A stretch of DNA of 64,000 nt, taken from contig NZ_OMKA01000001.1 of the NCBI RefSeq assembly GCF_900299525.1, positions 961,991 through 1,025,990 of the forward strand. The letters are read 5' to 3'. Shown piece by piece: positions 45,954 through 55,502 of the stretch. Position 1 is the first letter of the stretch, and each line of letters opens with the position of its first letter. The translations under genes and the position numbers were made by a program. The DNA comes from Aquimarina sp. Aq78 (lineage in GTDB: Bacteria; Bacteroidota; Bacteroidia; Flavobacteriales; Flavobacteriaceae). The notes under the pieces are model-generated. The model was not told where the DNA came from and did not search any database. It saw only the letters and a program-made list of their open reading frames with translations.

Positions 45954-46856
45954 TTAAGCCACTTCTTTTCCTGTAGAAGCTTCCCAAATCATAAACCATT
46001 CTTCATCAGTAATTTTAATCGCTAAAGCATCTACTGCTGATTTAATACGATTAATTTTGGTCGACCCGATAATTGGAAGAATTCCAGAGGGATGTTTTAC
46101 AATCCAAGATGTTAGAATCTGATCAGACGTAACATTATATTTTTCAGATAACATACCAACCACTTTATTAATCCTTACTACCCTATCTTCTGGCTGTTTC
46201 ATAAAGAATTTCCCTCCTGCAAGTGTAGAATACCCCATAGGTTTAACATGTTCGGTAATACATTGATCCAAGGTGCCATCTATAAAAGGATCCAGATGAA
46301 GTGGAGAGACTTCTATCTGGTTTGTTGCCAAAGGTGTAAACTTATGTAACATCTCAAATTGTTGTATCGTAAAGTTCGACACTCCAAAATGCAATACTTT
46401 ACCATCATTTTTGAGCTTGATAAAAGCCTCTGCAATCTCTTCAGGATTCATTAGCGGACTTGGTCTATGAATCAAAAACAGATCTATATAATCTGTATTT
46501 AGATTCTGTAAAGATTGTTCTGCAGAACTTATAATATAATCTTTACTGGTATTGTACGATTTAATAATAGTATCAGGACGGTTAGGTGTCACTAATTTAA
46601 TACCACATTTGGTAACAAGTTGCATTTTTTTACGAAGAGAAGGTTGTTTTTTAAGCGCATTACCAAATAATGTTTCTGTGGTATAATGCCCATAGATATC
46701 TGCATGATCAAAAGTAGTAACATCTATAGCTAAACAATCTTCAATCAATTCCTGAGCTTGATCTATGGTTAAATTAGCTCCCCATGCTCCCCAGTTCATA
46801 CACCCGGCTACTATACGTGAGCATATAGAGTCTGGATATGAAACCTCGATACTCAT
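45954..46856 (-). CDS. Aldo/keto reductase
   Basis: The 300-residue oxidoreductase starts best at ATG 46856 (MSIEVSYPDSICSRIVAGCMNWGAWG). An in-frame TTG at 46904 would add 16 residues and overlap the upstream glycosidase gene by 2 bases, but that extension has no family support. Blocks: VTTFDHADIYGHYTTETLFG (Asp/Tyr), LVTKCGI (catalytic Lys), YIDLFLIHRPSPL (His) and GVSNFTIQQFEML. It uses NAD(P)H to reduce aldehydes or ketones; the substrate is unknown, and it resembles the YdhF-type AKR group. Confidence 0.92.
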   Translation of the reverse strand: MSIEVSYPDSICSRIVAGCMNWGAWGANLTIDQAQELIEDCLAIDVTTFDHADIYGHYTTETLFGNALKKQPSLRKKMQLVTKCGIKLVTPNRPDTIIKSYNTSKDYIISSAEQSLQNLNTDYIDLFLIHRPSPLMNPEEIAEAFIKLKNDGKVLHFGVSNFTIQQFEMLHKFTPLATNQIEVSPLHLDPFIDGTLDQCITEHVKPMGYSTLAGGKFFMKQPEDRVVRINKVVGMLSEKYNVTSDQILTSWIVKHPSGILPIIGSTKINRIKSAVDALAIKITDEEWFMIWEASTGKEVA

Positions 46857-46900
46857 ATTTTTAGCTTTTAAAAAATTACTATCACTCTTAACACTATCAA

Positions 46901-49825
46901 TCAATAGTCTATTGCTTCGTATATTAACCTTTGTATCTCTGAACGAATATCATGAGATATAAGTTTTCGATTTGCAGCATTAGGGAAAGTACGATTACTT
47001 AAAAAGACATATATTATTTCTTGTTCTGGATCTGCCCAAGTAAATGTTCCCGTAAAACCACTATGCCCAAAACTAGTCATTGATATACACCCGCAAGTCG
47101 GTCCTACATCACCCAATTGCGGTTTATCAAATCCTATTCCCCTTCGTACATTTCGATGGCAATAATGACATGTATTAAACTCATCTAATGTTTCTTCTCT
47201 AAAATATTGTTTGCCGCCATAATACCCTTTATTGAGATACATTTGCATTATCTTAGTAACATCATTAGCATTAGCAAAAAGTCCAGCATGCCCAGCGATT
47301 CCTCCTAGCATCGCTGCTCCCTGATCATGAACATATCCGTGAACAACCTCATCTCTAAAAATCCTATCATGCTCTGTAGGAACAATTCTTTTTTTTCTGA
47401 ATCGCGTTAGAGGTAAATACGAGGCATTATTAGCTCCCAATGGTTTATAAAAATGTTGTTGAGTGAGCTTATGTAACGTATTGCCATAATGATCTTCTAT
47501 ATATGTTTTTAAAAGATAATACGGCAAGTCACTATACTTATATTTTAATCTATCTCTTAATTCACTATCTCTAATCCTTAGAAGCAAAGAATCTTTCATG
47601 TCACTTCTGAAATAAAGATTATTAGTGACTTCAATATTAAAATCTTTAGAGCGGCTTTTTCTATAATATTTCTTATCAGGCTTTCGCGTTACAGAATCCA
47701 TTGTTTGCAAATAAAAAGGAATCCAAGCCTTCAATTTTGCATAATGCGAGAGCATTGATCTTATGGTGATATTTTCTTTATTAGATCCTTTAAAAGAGGG
47801 TAACATCTTTCCTACCCTAGTATTTAAAGAAATTATTCCTTTATCCTTTAGCTCTATAGTAAGCGGCAAAGTAGCTAATATTTTGGTCAAAGACGCCAGA
47901 TCATAAACATCAGACCCTTTAACTTTTCTAAATTTATTATAGGTATGGTACCCATAATTTTTATTAAACACTACTTTTCCTTTCCTCGCAACGATTAGCT
48001 GTACACCCGGGGCCATTTTTTCTTTTAGTGCAAAATCCACTATAGAATCAATCCTATTAAGTTTATAAGAATTCATCCCTACACTTTCTGGTAATCCATA
48101 AGATAACCTATTCAAGGCTCTGGTTTCATATCCTGTACCCGCAGGAAATTCTTCTCCAATGCTTACAGGGAGTTTTCCTTTGGCCTCTAAAGCTCCAAAA
48201 AGTAATTGTGCCGTTTTCTCCTGGGCTACCTTACTATTTTGATAAGACATCACTATACCTTCAAAATTTGTAGTGGTTAACATATCTAACATTGCATAAG
48301 GTCGTGCAAATACACTAAGAACTGTAGTGTTTAACCTGGCAATCTCATATAACCAAACCAATTCTTTATCCTTAAACTTATATTCTGCCCAGGGTGAATC
48401 GTTAGATTTATGAAAACCTACAATGACATAATTATAGTTTTTTAATTGCTCTACCATTTCACCCAATTGATTGGCCTTTACCCATTCGATCTGAGTGTAT
48501 TTGCTTAATTCTTCATAAAATGCTTCTCCAGAATCGTTTCCAAGTGAAACATAAGCTATTTTCTTCAGGTCAAGGTTTTTAATCGGCAGTGTAGCTCTTT
48601 CATTTTTTATAACAGTCAAAGAATTTTCGACCAAATCATGAAGCAGTACTTTATTTTTTACACTATTCAATTCCTCATAAAGGAAATCTGTTTCTACAGG
48701 CTTATAGACATTAAGACCAGCTTTATATTTAGCCAATAAGATCTTTCTGACGGAATACGACAAACGCTCTTCTGTAAGAGCTCCAGAGTAATATGCAGAT
48801 ACTATTTTTTGCGATGCTAATGGCACATCTTCCGACATTAAAAGGATATCATTTCCTGCTAAAAAAGCTGCTAAATCAATATCGCCCGGAGCTTTAAAAT
48901 TAGAAGCTCCTTTCATATTAAGAGCATCTGTAAAAATTAATCCTTCGAACCTTAAGCTATCTTTTAATACTCCAGAAACTACTTTTTTAGAAATAGAAGA
49001 CGGATAGCCTGATCTATATTCTAAACTAGGAATATTAAGATGAGCAACCATAATACTGGATAGCCCTTCGTTAATAAGTTTTTTATATGGATATAATTCG
49101 ATGCTATCAATTCTTTTGGCATCAAAATTAATGGTCGGTAATGTATTATGTGAATCAGTATCGGTATCCCCGTGACCAGGAAAATGTTTAGCACTAGCCA
49201 GGATCCCTTCTCGTTGCATGCCTTTCATAAAAGCCAGTGCTTTTTGAGTTACCTTTTCTTTATCTTCTCCAAAAGAACGATTACCAATGATTGGATTTTT
49301 AGGGTTTGTATTGATATCGACAACAGGTGCAAAATTAATATGCACTCCCATTCGTTTACAATGCCTTGCTACTTGTCTTCCTGTTTCTTCTATTAAATGA
49401 TCATCCTGTATTGCTCCAAGGGTCATATTCCAGGGAAAAGCCTGTGTCGAATCTAGTCGCATACCTAGCCCCCATTCTGCATCTATACCTATTAATAATG
49501 GTATTTTGGATAACTTCTGATATTCATTATTTAGCTTAGCCTGTCGCTTGGGGCCTCCTTTAGAAAAAATAACGCCTCCAATCATAAACTCTTCAATGAG
49601 TCGTTTTATTTTATCTGTTTCTCTTTGGGGATCAGAAGAAGATACATTTACCATAAATAACTGCCCCACTTTTTCCTTAAGGGTCATTCTATTATAAATG
49701 CTATCCACCCACCTTCTTTGGGTTTCAAAATCTTCTGCTAATAAAGGATTTTCTGATTGAGCATCAACGCCAAAAGTGATTAGAAAAATTATAAAAGAAA
49801 AATACTTTTTTATGATATGCCGCAC
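46901..49825 (-). CDS. GH3 beta-N-acetylhexosaminidase / beta-lactamase-type fusion
   Basis: The 974-residue exported protein has a GH3 N-terminal domain (LFMVNVSSSDP, IGGVIFSKGGPKRQAKLNNEYQKL, LLIGIDAEWG, and the NagZ-type loop SAKHFPGHGDTDTDSHNTLP with Asp/His). A C-terminal serine-hydrolase domain (about 590-970) has SLTKILATL as the SxxK motif and YKYSDLPYYLL as the YxN-like motif. Together they suggest peptidoglycan turnover (GlcNAc removal plus a penicillin-binding-like or transesterase activity). The start is a GTG at 49825, the only start after an upstream in-frame stop. Such fusions are known in Bacteroidota. Confidence 0.93.
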   Translation of the reverse strand: MRHIIKKYFSFIIFLITFGVDAQSENPLLAEDFETQRRWVDSIYNRMTLKEKVGQLFMVNVSSSDPQRETDKIKRLIEEFMIGGVIFSKGGPKRQAKLNNEYQKLSKIPLLIGIDAEWGLGMRLDSTQAFPWNMTLGAIQDDHLIEETGRQVARHCKRMGVHINFAPVVDINTNPKNPIIGNRSFGEDKEKVTQKALAFMKGMQREGILASAKHFPGHGDTDTDSHNTLPTINFDAKRIDSIELYPYKKLINEGLSSIMVAHLNIPSLEYRSGYPSSISKKVVSGVLKDSLRFEGLIFTDALNMKGASNFKAPGDIDLAAFLAGNDILLMSEDVPLASQKIVSAYYSGALTEERLSYSVRKILLAKYKAGLNVYKPVETDFLYEELNSVKNKVLLHDLVENSLTVIKNERATLPIKNLDLKKIAYVSLGNDSGEAFYEELSKYTQIEWVKANQLGEMVEQLKNYNYVIVGFHKSNDSPWAEYKFKDKELVWLYEIARLNTTVLSVFARPYAMLDMLTTTNFEGIVMSYQNSKVAQEKTAQLLFGALEAKGKLPVSIGEEFPAGTGYETRALNRLSYGLPESVGMNSYKLNRIDSIVDFALKEKMAPGVQLIVARKGKVVFNKNYGYHTYNKFRKVKGSDVYDLASLTKILATLPLTIELKDKGIISLNTRVGKMLPSFKGSNKENITIRSMLSHYAKLKAWIPFYLQTMDSVTRKPDKKYYRKSRSKDFNIEVTNNLYFRSDMKDSLLLRIRDSELRDRLKYKYSDLPYYLLKTYIEDHYGNTLHKLTQQHFYKPLGANNASYLPLTRFRKKRIVPTEHDRIFRDEVVHGYVHDQGAAMLGGIAGHAGLFANANDVTKIMQMYLNKGYYGGKQYFREETLDEFNTCHYCHRNVRRGIGFDKPQLGDVGPTCGCISMTSFGHSGFTGTFTWADPEQEIIYVFLSNRTFPNAANRKLISHDIRSEIQRLIYEAIDY

Positions 49826-49832
49826 GAAAATT

Positions 49833-50318
49833 TTAATTTAAAAAACGGTTATGCCAACTATCTTTTGCTGGGACCTCCCAATTGATTCGATATTCGGCAA
49901 TATTAGTAACCAGGTTATTGAAAACGATAGTATTTGGGGATACTGATCTATTTTTAGCCATTTTCTTAAAATCTGCAAGAGGTTTATAGGCTACAAATTC
50001 TCCTTGCTTAAAAGACACGTTCATCTTGTCCATTAAGTCTACATCATATGTTTGTTCTAATTCCTGAACAAAACGAACAGAGGCATCTATAGAGCACCCT
50101 GTTGCCTGATTCATCCCTTGGTCTAGTCCAATGGCTATAAATCGTTTATACTTAATTTCATAACCTGCTTTTAGATCAGCACCGTGGGCTGTCCACTGAG
50201 TTATAAATTCTTTTATTTTTTTTTCGATTTCTTCCAGTTCATCCAAAGTGAATGACCGATTTGCCTGATAAATCCACACTCGAGATGTTTCCGGAAGGTC
50301 ATTAAAATCTACCAACAT
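49833..50318 (-). CDS. Conserved protein of unknown function (mislabelled type)
   Basis: The 161-residue protein begins MLVDFNDLPETSRVWIYQANRSFTLDELEEIEKKIKEFITQWTAHG and contains IKYKRFIAIGLDQGMNQATGCSIDASVRFVQELEQTYDVDLMDKMNVSFK. Related proteins in this group are, as I recall, often called ABC transporter ATPase, but no Walker A, signature or Walker B motif is visible, so that name looks wrong. A two-layer fold with one invariant-looking Cys (TGCSIDAS) is seen. It lies 7 bases upstream of the glycosidase gene. Role unknown. Confidence 0.78.
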   Translation of the reverse strand: MLVDFNDLPETSRVWIYQANRSFTLDELEEIEKKIKEFITQWTAHGADLKAGYEIKYKRFIAIGLDQGMNQATGCSIDASVRFVQELEQTYDVDLMDKMNVSFKQGEFVAYKPLADFKKMAKNRSVSPNTIVFNNLVTNIAEYRINWEVPAKDSWHNRFLN

Positions 50319-50372
50319 GAGCTATTTTTTACTAAAGTAACAAAAACTATTGCTATTTACGATTATAGAAAA

Positions 50373-50400
50373 GAGTTAATATGAAAAAACATATTAACTC
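50373..50400 (-). terminator. Hairpin, likely terminator after the CCG-type Fe-S gene
   Basis: GAGTTAATATG (50373-50383) and CATATTAACTC (50390-50400) form a perfect 11-base stem with an AAAAAA loop, 31 bases after the minus-strand stop. On that strand CTTTTC follows; the T-run is short, so the terminator call is moderate. Confidence 0.65.
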
Positions 50401-50431
50401 TAATAAAATTGTGTATAATTAAGAAAAAAAA

Positions 50432-51223
50432 TTACAAATCCTGAGCATTGGCAATAAGTTCGGCCACATCCATCACTTGTATACTTTCTTCTTTTTCTTT
50501 ACTCTTTACCCCATCTGTCATCATTGTATTACAAAAAGGACATCCCGCGGCAATAATATCTGGTTTGGTTTCTAAGGCATCTTCTGTTCGTTCAACATTA
50601 ATATCCTTATTTCCAGGTTCTGGTTCTTTAAACATCTGGGCACCTCCAGCTCCACAACATAATCCATTTCGCTTACAGCGTTTCATTTCTACAAGCTCTA
50701 CTTCTAATTTTCTAAGTAAATCTCTTGGTGCTTCATATACGTTATTTGCTCTACCCAGATAGCATGGATCATGAAATGTAATTCGTTTACCTTTAAATTT
50801 TCCTCCTTCAACTTTTAATCTACCTTCGTCCAAAAGAGATTTCAGAAATTGAGTATGATGCATTACTTCATAATCCCCTCCTAGTACAGGATATTCATTT
50901 TTTAAGGTATTAAAACAGTGAGGGCACGCAGTAACTACTTTTTTAATTTCGTAAGCATTCATTACCTCTATGTTTGTAACCGCTTGCATTTGAAACAAGA
51001 ATTCATTACCTGCTCTTTTTGCCGGATCTCCCGTACAGCTTTCTTCGGTACCTAATACAGCAAAATCTACATTAGCATTATGAAGTAATTTCACAAAAGC
51101 TTTTGTGATTTTTTTAGCTCTGTCATCAAAACTACCAGCACAGCCCACCCAAAACAAAACTTCTGGTTTCTTGCCTTCTGCCATATATTCTGCCATTGTT
51201 GGCACCTTTACTGTCTCACTCAT
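50432..51223 (-). CDS. CCG-domain Fe-S protein, HdrB/GlpC-like
   Basis: The 263-residue protein carries two CCG-type cysteine motif domains: FWVGCAGSFDDRAKK ... CPHCFNTLKNEYP and ITFHDPCYLGR ... CKRNGLCCGAGGAQM ... AAGCPFCNTMM. This is the subunit-B pattern of heterodisulfide reductase-like enzymes and related glycolate/lactate oxidases. It probably works with the membrane-bound 4Fe-4S protein encoded two genes upstream (51808). The redox partner is unknown. Confidence 0.92.
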   Translation of the reverse strand: MSETVKVPTMAEYMAEGKKPEVLFWVGCAGSFDDRAKKITKAFVKLLHNANVDFAVLGTEESCTGDPAKRAGNEFLFQMQAVTNIEVMNAYEIKKVVTACPHCFNTLKNEYPVLGGDYEVMHHTQFLKSLLDEGRLKVEGGKFKGKRITFHDPCYLGRANNVYEAPRDLLRKLEVELVEMKRCKRNGLCCGAGGAQMFKEPEPGNKDINVERTEDALETKPDIIAAGCPFCNTMMTDGVKSKEKEESIQVMDVAELIANAQDL

Positions 51224-51280
51224 ATTATACTATTTAAAGTTTAGAAGTTTACCCAGGGGTTAACATCCTAAAACTCATAT

Positions 51281-51727
51281 TTAATCATGTTTTCCATCAT
51301 CAAAAACTTCGATGGTCACAACTCTTTCTACCAATTCTGTAAATTTACCAGTATATCGTGTTGCTTTTACCAGGTGATTATCAATCCAATGGTAGTTCCC
51401 TCCTCTTGGTTTTCCCATCAAAAGACTATGGTATTTAAAACCACATTTCTTTAACCATGTTTCGGTTACATCTCTGTGTTCTTCGGTTCTTGAAGTAAAG
51501 AAGCATATAACATGTCCTTGGTCATACCATTTATTTAATGTAACTAATGCATCAGGAAAAGGCTCACAAGTAACCATTCGCCCTGGTTCTTCATTAGGTA
51601 CATCTTCGGTTATAGTCCCATCAATATCAATAAGATAATTCTTGACACCTTCTGGTAAGACCGGGCTCACATGTTCTCCTTCTTCTATTTTATCATGCAA
51701 TAACTTTTCTACTTCTTCCTTTTTCAT
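51281..51727 (-). CDS. HAD-like phosphatase-type protein
   Basis: The 148-residue protein has the HAD motif I IDIDGTITED (residues about 32-41) and a motif II-like CFFTSRTEEHRD. Related flavobacterial proteins are, as I recall, called phosphoheptose isomerase, but no such motif is visible. It may be a nucleotide or sugar-phosphate phosphatase. It sits between two Fe-S protein genes on the same strand. Confidence 0.8.
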   Translation of the reverse strand: MKKEEVEKLLHDKIEEGEHVSPVLPEGVKNYLIDIDGTITEDVPNEEPGRMVTCEPFPDALVTLNKWYDQGHVICFFTSRTEEHRDVTETWLKKCGFKYHSLLMGKPRGGNYHWIDNHLVKATRYTGKFTELVERVVTIEVFDDGKHD

Positions 51728-51807
51728 AATTTCTATTAATTTGTGGTTTAATTGGTTAAAAGTTTTGGTTAAAATTTAATTTATTTGGATTGGTTATTTA
51801 ATAAAAA

Positions 51808-53133
51808 TTATTCGTTACTCCAGTTTAATCTATCCATTTGGTTAAATGGCCATGGAGCTCCATTATTTTCTATATTGGTCATCATATTATTTAGATCAGA
51901 TGGTGCTGCACTTTGCTCCATTACCAGATAGCGTCTCATATCTATAATAATAGACAATGGGCTAATACTAACCGGGCAAGTCTCTACACAGGCATTACAA
52001 CTGGTACAAGCCCACAGTTCTTCGGGAGTAATGTAGTCATTCAGCAATTGTTTTCCATCATCTACAAAACTACCATTCTTATCAATATTATCTCCTACTT
52101 CTTTTAAGCGATCCCTGGTATCCATCATGATTTTACGCGGGGATAGCTTTTTTCCTGTTTGATTTGCAGGGCATTCGCTTGTACAACGGCCACACTCGGT
52201 ACACGTATATGCATTTAGCAATTGCACCCAGTTTAAATCTGCAACATCTGATGCTCCAAATTTCTCTGGTTCTCCTTCTTGTTGATCATCAGCCGGAGCA
52301 GCAAAAGGATCTGCACTTGGATCCATCATTAATTGCACTTCTTTGGTAACAGCTTCGAGGTTATCAAGCTCTCCTTTAGGGTTAAGATCCCCGTAATATG
52401 TATTCGGAAATGCCAACAGGATATGTAAATGTTTTGAAAAATATAAATAATTTAAGAACACTAATATCCCTATAATATGCACCCACCAGCATGCTCTTTC
52501 TAATACTATTAGTGCTGTTTCTGACATCCCATTAAAAAGTGGGGATATATACTGACTTATTGGGTACGCCCCAGCCTTGATATAATGATCTGCTCCTAAT
52601 GCCTGTAACTGAAGATCCGATGCATTCATTACCAAAAACAAAGTCATCAAAACCATCTCGAAATACAGGATTAAGTTCCCATCATTTTTTGGCCATCCTT
52701 TCATCTCTGGATTCCAGAAACGTTTTAATTTAATCACATTACGACGAATCCAAAATAAAACAACTCCTATAAATACAAGGAATGCCAAAATCTCGAACGA
52801 ACCAATTAAGAAATCATACAATCCTCCTAAAAACGCAAAGATCCTATGTGTACCAAAAACACCATCGATGATAATTTCTAATACTTCTATATTGATGATA
52901 ATAAACCCTAGATATACAACAATATGCAATATTCCTGCTACAGGTCGTCGCACCATTTTAGACTGTCCTAATGCTATCCTAGCCATATTTTTAAATCGCT
53001 CTCCTTTATTATCAGAACGATCTACGTCTTTTCCTAATCGGATATTACGAATGACTTTGCGGACATTTTTTGTGAAATATCCAATACCCGCTACCAAAAC
53101 AAGTATAAATAGGATATTAGGTATGTATTGCAT
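51808..53133 (-). CDS. Membrane-bound 4Fe-4S protein, HdrC/NarI-like fusion
   Basis: The 441-residue protein has about five N-terminal membrane segments (residues 1-245, NarI/HdrE-like with His residues), then two 4Fe-4S motifs: C311-C314-C317-C321 and C376-C379-C382-C386 (each CxxCxxCxxxCP-like). With the CCG protein at 50432 it could form a quinone-linked electron-transfer complex of the Hdr/Glp type. It lies 6 bases after mlaD-type gene on the same strand. Confidence 0.92.
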   Translation of the reverse strand: MQYIPNILFILVLVAGIGYFTKNVRKVIRNIRLGKDVDRSDNKGERFKNMARIALGQSKMVRRPVAGILHIVVYLGFIIINIEVLEIIIDGVFGTHRIFAFLGGLYDFLIGSFEILAFLVFIGVVLFWIRRNVIKLKRFWNPEMKGWPKNDGNLILYFEMVLMTLFLVMNASDLQLQALGADHYIKAGAYPISQYISPLFNGMSETALIVLERACWWVHIIGILVFLNYLYFSKHLHILLAFPNTYYGDLNPKGELDNLEAVTKEVQLMMDPSADPFAAPADDQQEGEPEKFGASDVADLNWVQLLNAYTCTECGRCTSECPANQTGKKLSPRKIMMDTRDRLKEVGDNIDKNGSFVDDGKQLLNDYITPEELWACTSCNACVETCPVSISPLSIIIDMRRYLVMEQSAAPSDLNNMMTNIENNGAPWPFNQMDRLNWSNE

Positions 53134-53139
53134 AATTTT

Positions 53140-54090
53140 TTAATTTATTGAATCTGTTGGTTTTTCGTAAGGAGCATTTTTCTTTCCAAAAACCGAAATA
53201 TGAACATATCGTTTTGGATTTAATCGTAAATCCTGTATCAGTAATTCTAGTTGTTTACTGGTTTTTTCTAAATTATCATATAATTTATCATCTTTCAGTA
53301 ATTTCCCAACCGTTCCTCTTCCTGAGTTAATGTCTTTTGAAATTTTCTCAAAATTAGTCAATACCTTTTCCAGGTCTTTTCCTAATTTGGCCACATTTAT
53401 CTGAGCTAGAGAATCTGAAACCTTATTAAGATTAGTCGACATTTTATCTAGATTGGTAAATGTATTATTTAACTTTTCCTCATTACCTGAAAGAATAGTA
53501 TTTAAAGAGCTCGAAGCTCCTTTAAAATTCTTAACTGTTACACTTAAATCTTTAAAAATAGAATTCAGATTATTTTTATTATCTACATTAAGGATTCCGT
53601 TAACCGAGTTTAAAAGCGTATCTGCATCTGTAATTGCGGCTTCAAGTTTTTCTTGCAAAGGCGCGAGCTTATCATTTACCAACTCTAGTAGGCCTGCTTC
53701 TATCTTGCCTGGCAATGTATCTTTATCTTTTGCTTCGAGGCCTTGCTCATATATAGGCATTATAGCTAGTGATTTTCCACCTATCAAGCCACCACCATAT
53801 ACTTTGGCCATGCTGTTCTTTGAAAACGAAAAATCACTATCTACATTAAACTCTACAACAAGGTTACCCTTGGTATCTGCAAAACTAATAGAAACCACTT
53901 GTCCTACAACCATACCATTTATGGTCACCGGAGAAGAAGGTATTAATCCTTCTACATTATCATAAATAGCATAAAAGGTTCTATCATTTTCTAAGAGATT
54001 TTTTCCCTTCAGGAAACTATAGCCAAAGATTAAAAGTGCTATTGCGCAGATTGCTAATATTCCTGTTTTGACTTCTCGAGTAAATTTCAA
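53140..54090 (-). CDS. MlaD-family (MCE) lipid transport protein
   Basis: The 316-residue protein has an N-terminal membrane anchor (TGILAICAIALLIFGYSFLKG) and an MCE domain (TFYAIYDNVEGLIPSSPVTINGMVVGQVVSISF ... MAKVYGGGLIGGKSLAIMP), followed by a long helical/coiled tail (LNKVSDSLAQINVAKLGKDLEKVLTNFEKISKDI). MlaD proteins form hexamers that move phospholipids between the membranes. No MlaE or MlaF gene is adjacent. It sits between the amidase and the Fe-S genes. Confidence 0.93.
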   Translation of the reverse strand: MKFTREVKTGILAICAIALLIFGYSFLKGKNLLENDRTFYAIYDNVEGLIPSSPVTINGMVVGQVVSISFADTKGNLVVEFNVDSDFSFSKNSMAKVYGGGLIGGKSLAIMPIYEQGLEAKDKDTLPGKIEAGLLELVNDKLAPLQEKLEAAITDADTLLNSVNGILNVDNKNNLNSIFKDLSVTVKNFKGASSSLNTILSGNEEKLNNTFTNLDKMSTNLNKVSDSLAQINVAKLGKDLEKVLTNFEKISKDINSGRGTVGKLLKDDKLYDNLEKTSKQLELLIQDLRLNPKRYVHISVFGKKNAPYEKPTDSIN

Positions 54091-54176
54091 AATAGATTAC
54101 ATTTTAGGACACAAATTTAGAATAAAAATACATTTCTACTGGTAATTTCCTAAGGAATTATCAGTATTTATTTAGA

Positions 54177-55304
54177 TTAATTCGAAGATGTATCAGCTTT
54201 TAGAGCTTCTGTTAAAGGAATCGATTCACTATTACGAAAAGCAACGATAAAGCTAGAATCAAATCCTTTACCGACTGCAATTTCTCTTAATTCTTGTATT
54301 AAAGTATAATTAGACGTACTTCCGAAGTAATACTTATACAGGTCACCCGTTTTATTTTTAGACAACTGGTCCAAGCCATTAAAATTAAATGATTGTAATT
54401 CTATATCGCTGGATCCTGCTGCAATTTGCACCTTAAATGTGATATCATCATACACCTGATCTCCTTCCATTTTGGCAGTTACTCGAGTTACTTCAGGGGT
54501 TTTGGGTGGATCTATTTTATAAATAGCATCAAGGCTCTCTTTATAATCTACAATCGAGGTAGTGATAGATTTTGCCATCTCTCCCTGTCCTTTTTTAGAG
54601 TTAAGATATTTTCCCTCGCTATTGTTGGTTAGAAAACCTAATTCGATAAGAACACTAGGCATATAGGTTTGATGTAAAACGACAAAACCAGCTTGTTTTA
54701 CTCCTCTACTCTTTCTGTCTAATGCTTTTTTAAATCTATTCTGTACAAAACTAGCAAGTGTAAGGCTCTGATCCAGATATTCTTCCTGCATTAAAGTAAG
54801 TCCGATAATTGATTCTGGAGAATTGGGATCAAACCCATCATAATTAGCTTCATAATTATCTTCCAGAAGAATTACTGAGTTTTCGTTTTTTGCTACATTA
54901 AAATTTTCATTGTTAGCATGTAACCCTAAAACAAAAGTTTCTGTACCAAAAGCCTGAGAGCGGTGCGAATTGCAATGTACAGATACAAAAAGATTTGCTC
55001 CCGCCTTATTGGCTATACTTCCTCTCTCATGTAATTCTATAAAGGTATCTGTCTTTCGGGTATACACTACTTTAAACCTACCATCATTTTCTAAAGCCGC
55101 ACCTACGGCCAAAACTACATCTAGTGCAATTTCTTTTTCTTTATATCCATTTCCTCGGTTGCCGGGATCATGACCTCCATGGCCCGCATCCAGAACAACA
55201 ACAAACTTTTCTTTTTCCTGAGCAACCACATTGGCATCAAAAATAGGTGCGATACATAAAAAAACCGACAAAAAAACACTACATACTATACTTCGTCTCA
55301 TCAA
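54177..55304 (-). CDS. N-acetylmuramoyl-L-alanine amidase
   Basis: The 375-residue exported amidase_3 enzyme has the zinc site in VVLDAGHGGHDPGNRGNGYKEKEIALD (His, Glu), SVHCNSHRSQAFGTETF (His), and the catalytic Glu in VLIELGFLTN. It cuts the bond between MurNAc and L-Ala of peptidoglycan during cell separation. The C-terminal about 90 residues (VYDDITFKVQIAAGSSDIEL ... ) look like a SPOR-type peptidoglycan-binding domain. It is divergent from lptD. Confidence 0.95.
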   Translation of the reverse strand: MMRRSIVCSVFLSVFLCIAPIFDANVVAQEKEKFVVVLDAGHGGHDPGNRGNGYKEKEIALDVVLAVGAALENDGRFKVVYTRKTDTFIELHERGSIANKAGANLFVSVHCNSHRSQAFGTETFVLGLHANNENFNVAKNENSVILLEDNYEANYDGFDPNSPESIIGLTLMQEEYLDQSLTLASFVQNRFKKALDRKSRGVKQAGFVVLHQTYMPSVLIELGFLTNNSEGKYLNSKKGQGEMAKSITTSIVDYKESLDAIYKIDPPKTPEVTRVTAKMEGDQVYDDITFKVQIAAGSSDIELQSFNFNGLDQLSKNKTGDLYKYYFGSTSNYTLIQELREIAVGKGFDSSFIVAFRNSESIPLTEALKADTSSN

Positions 55305-55502
55305 CTACAATAATTTTACTACTAATTTTGAAACATTTTCGTTATGTTTCAGTATTTAATATAACAAGTTAAAAATCTAAAGATTGTGATTTATATAATA
55401 AACCTATATCTTCTATGTTTATACAGCTTAGAAGGTATGCTTTTGACATAATTTTTTATTTTTTTATGAATTACAATCTAAGCATAAAAAATATATGTAA
55501 TT

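Noticed and set aside
49833..50318. ABC transporter ATPase
   Set aside because: No Walker A, signature or Walker B motif is present; the name is a likely carry-over from databases.
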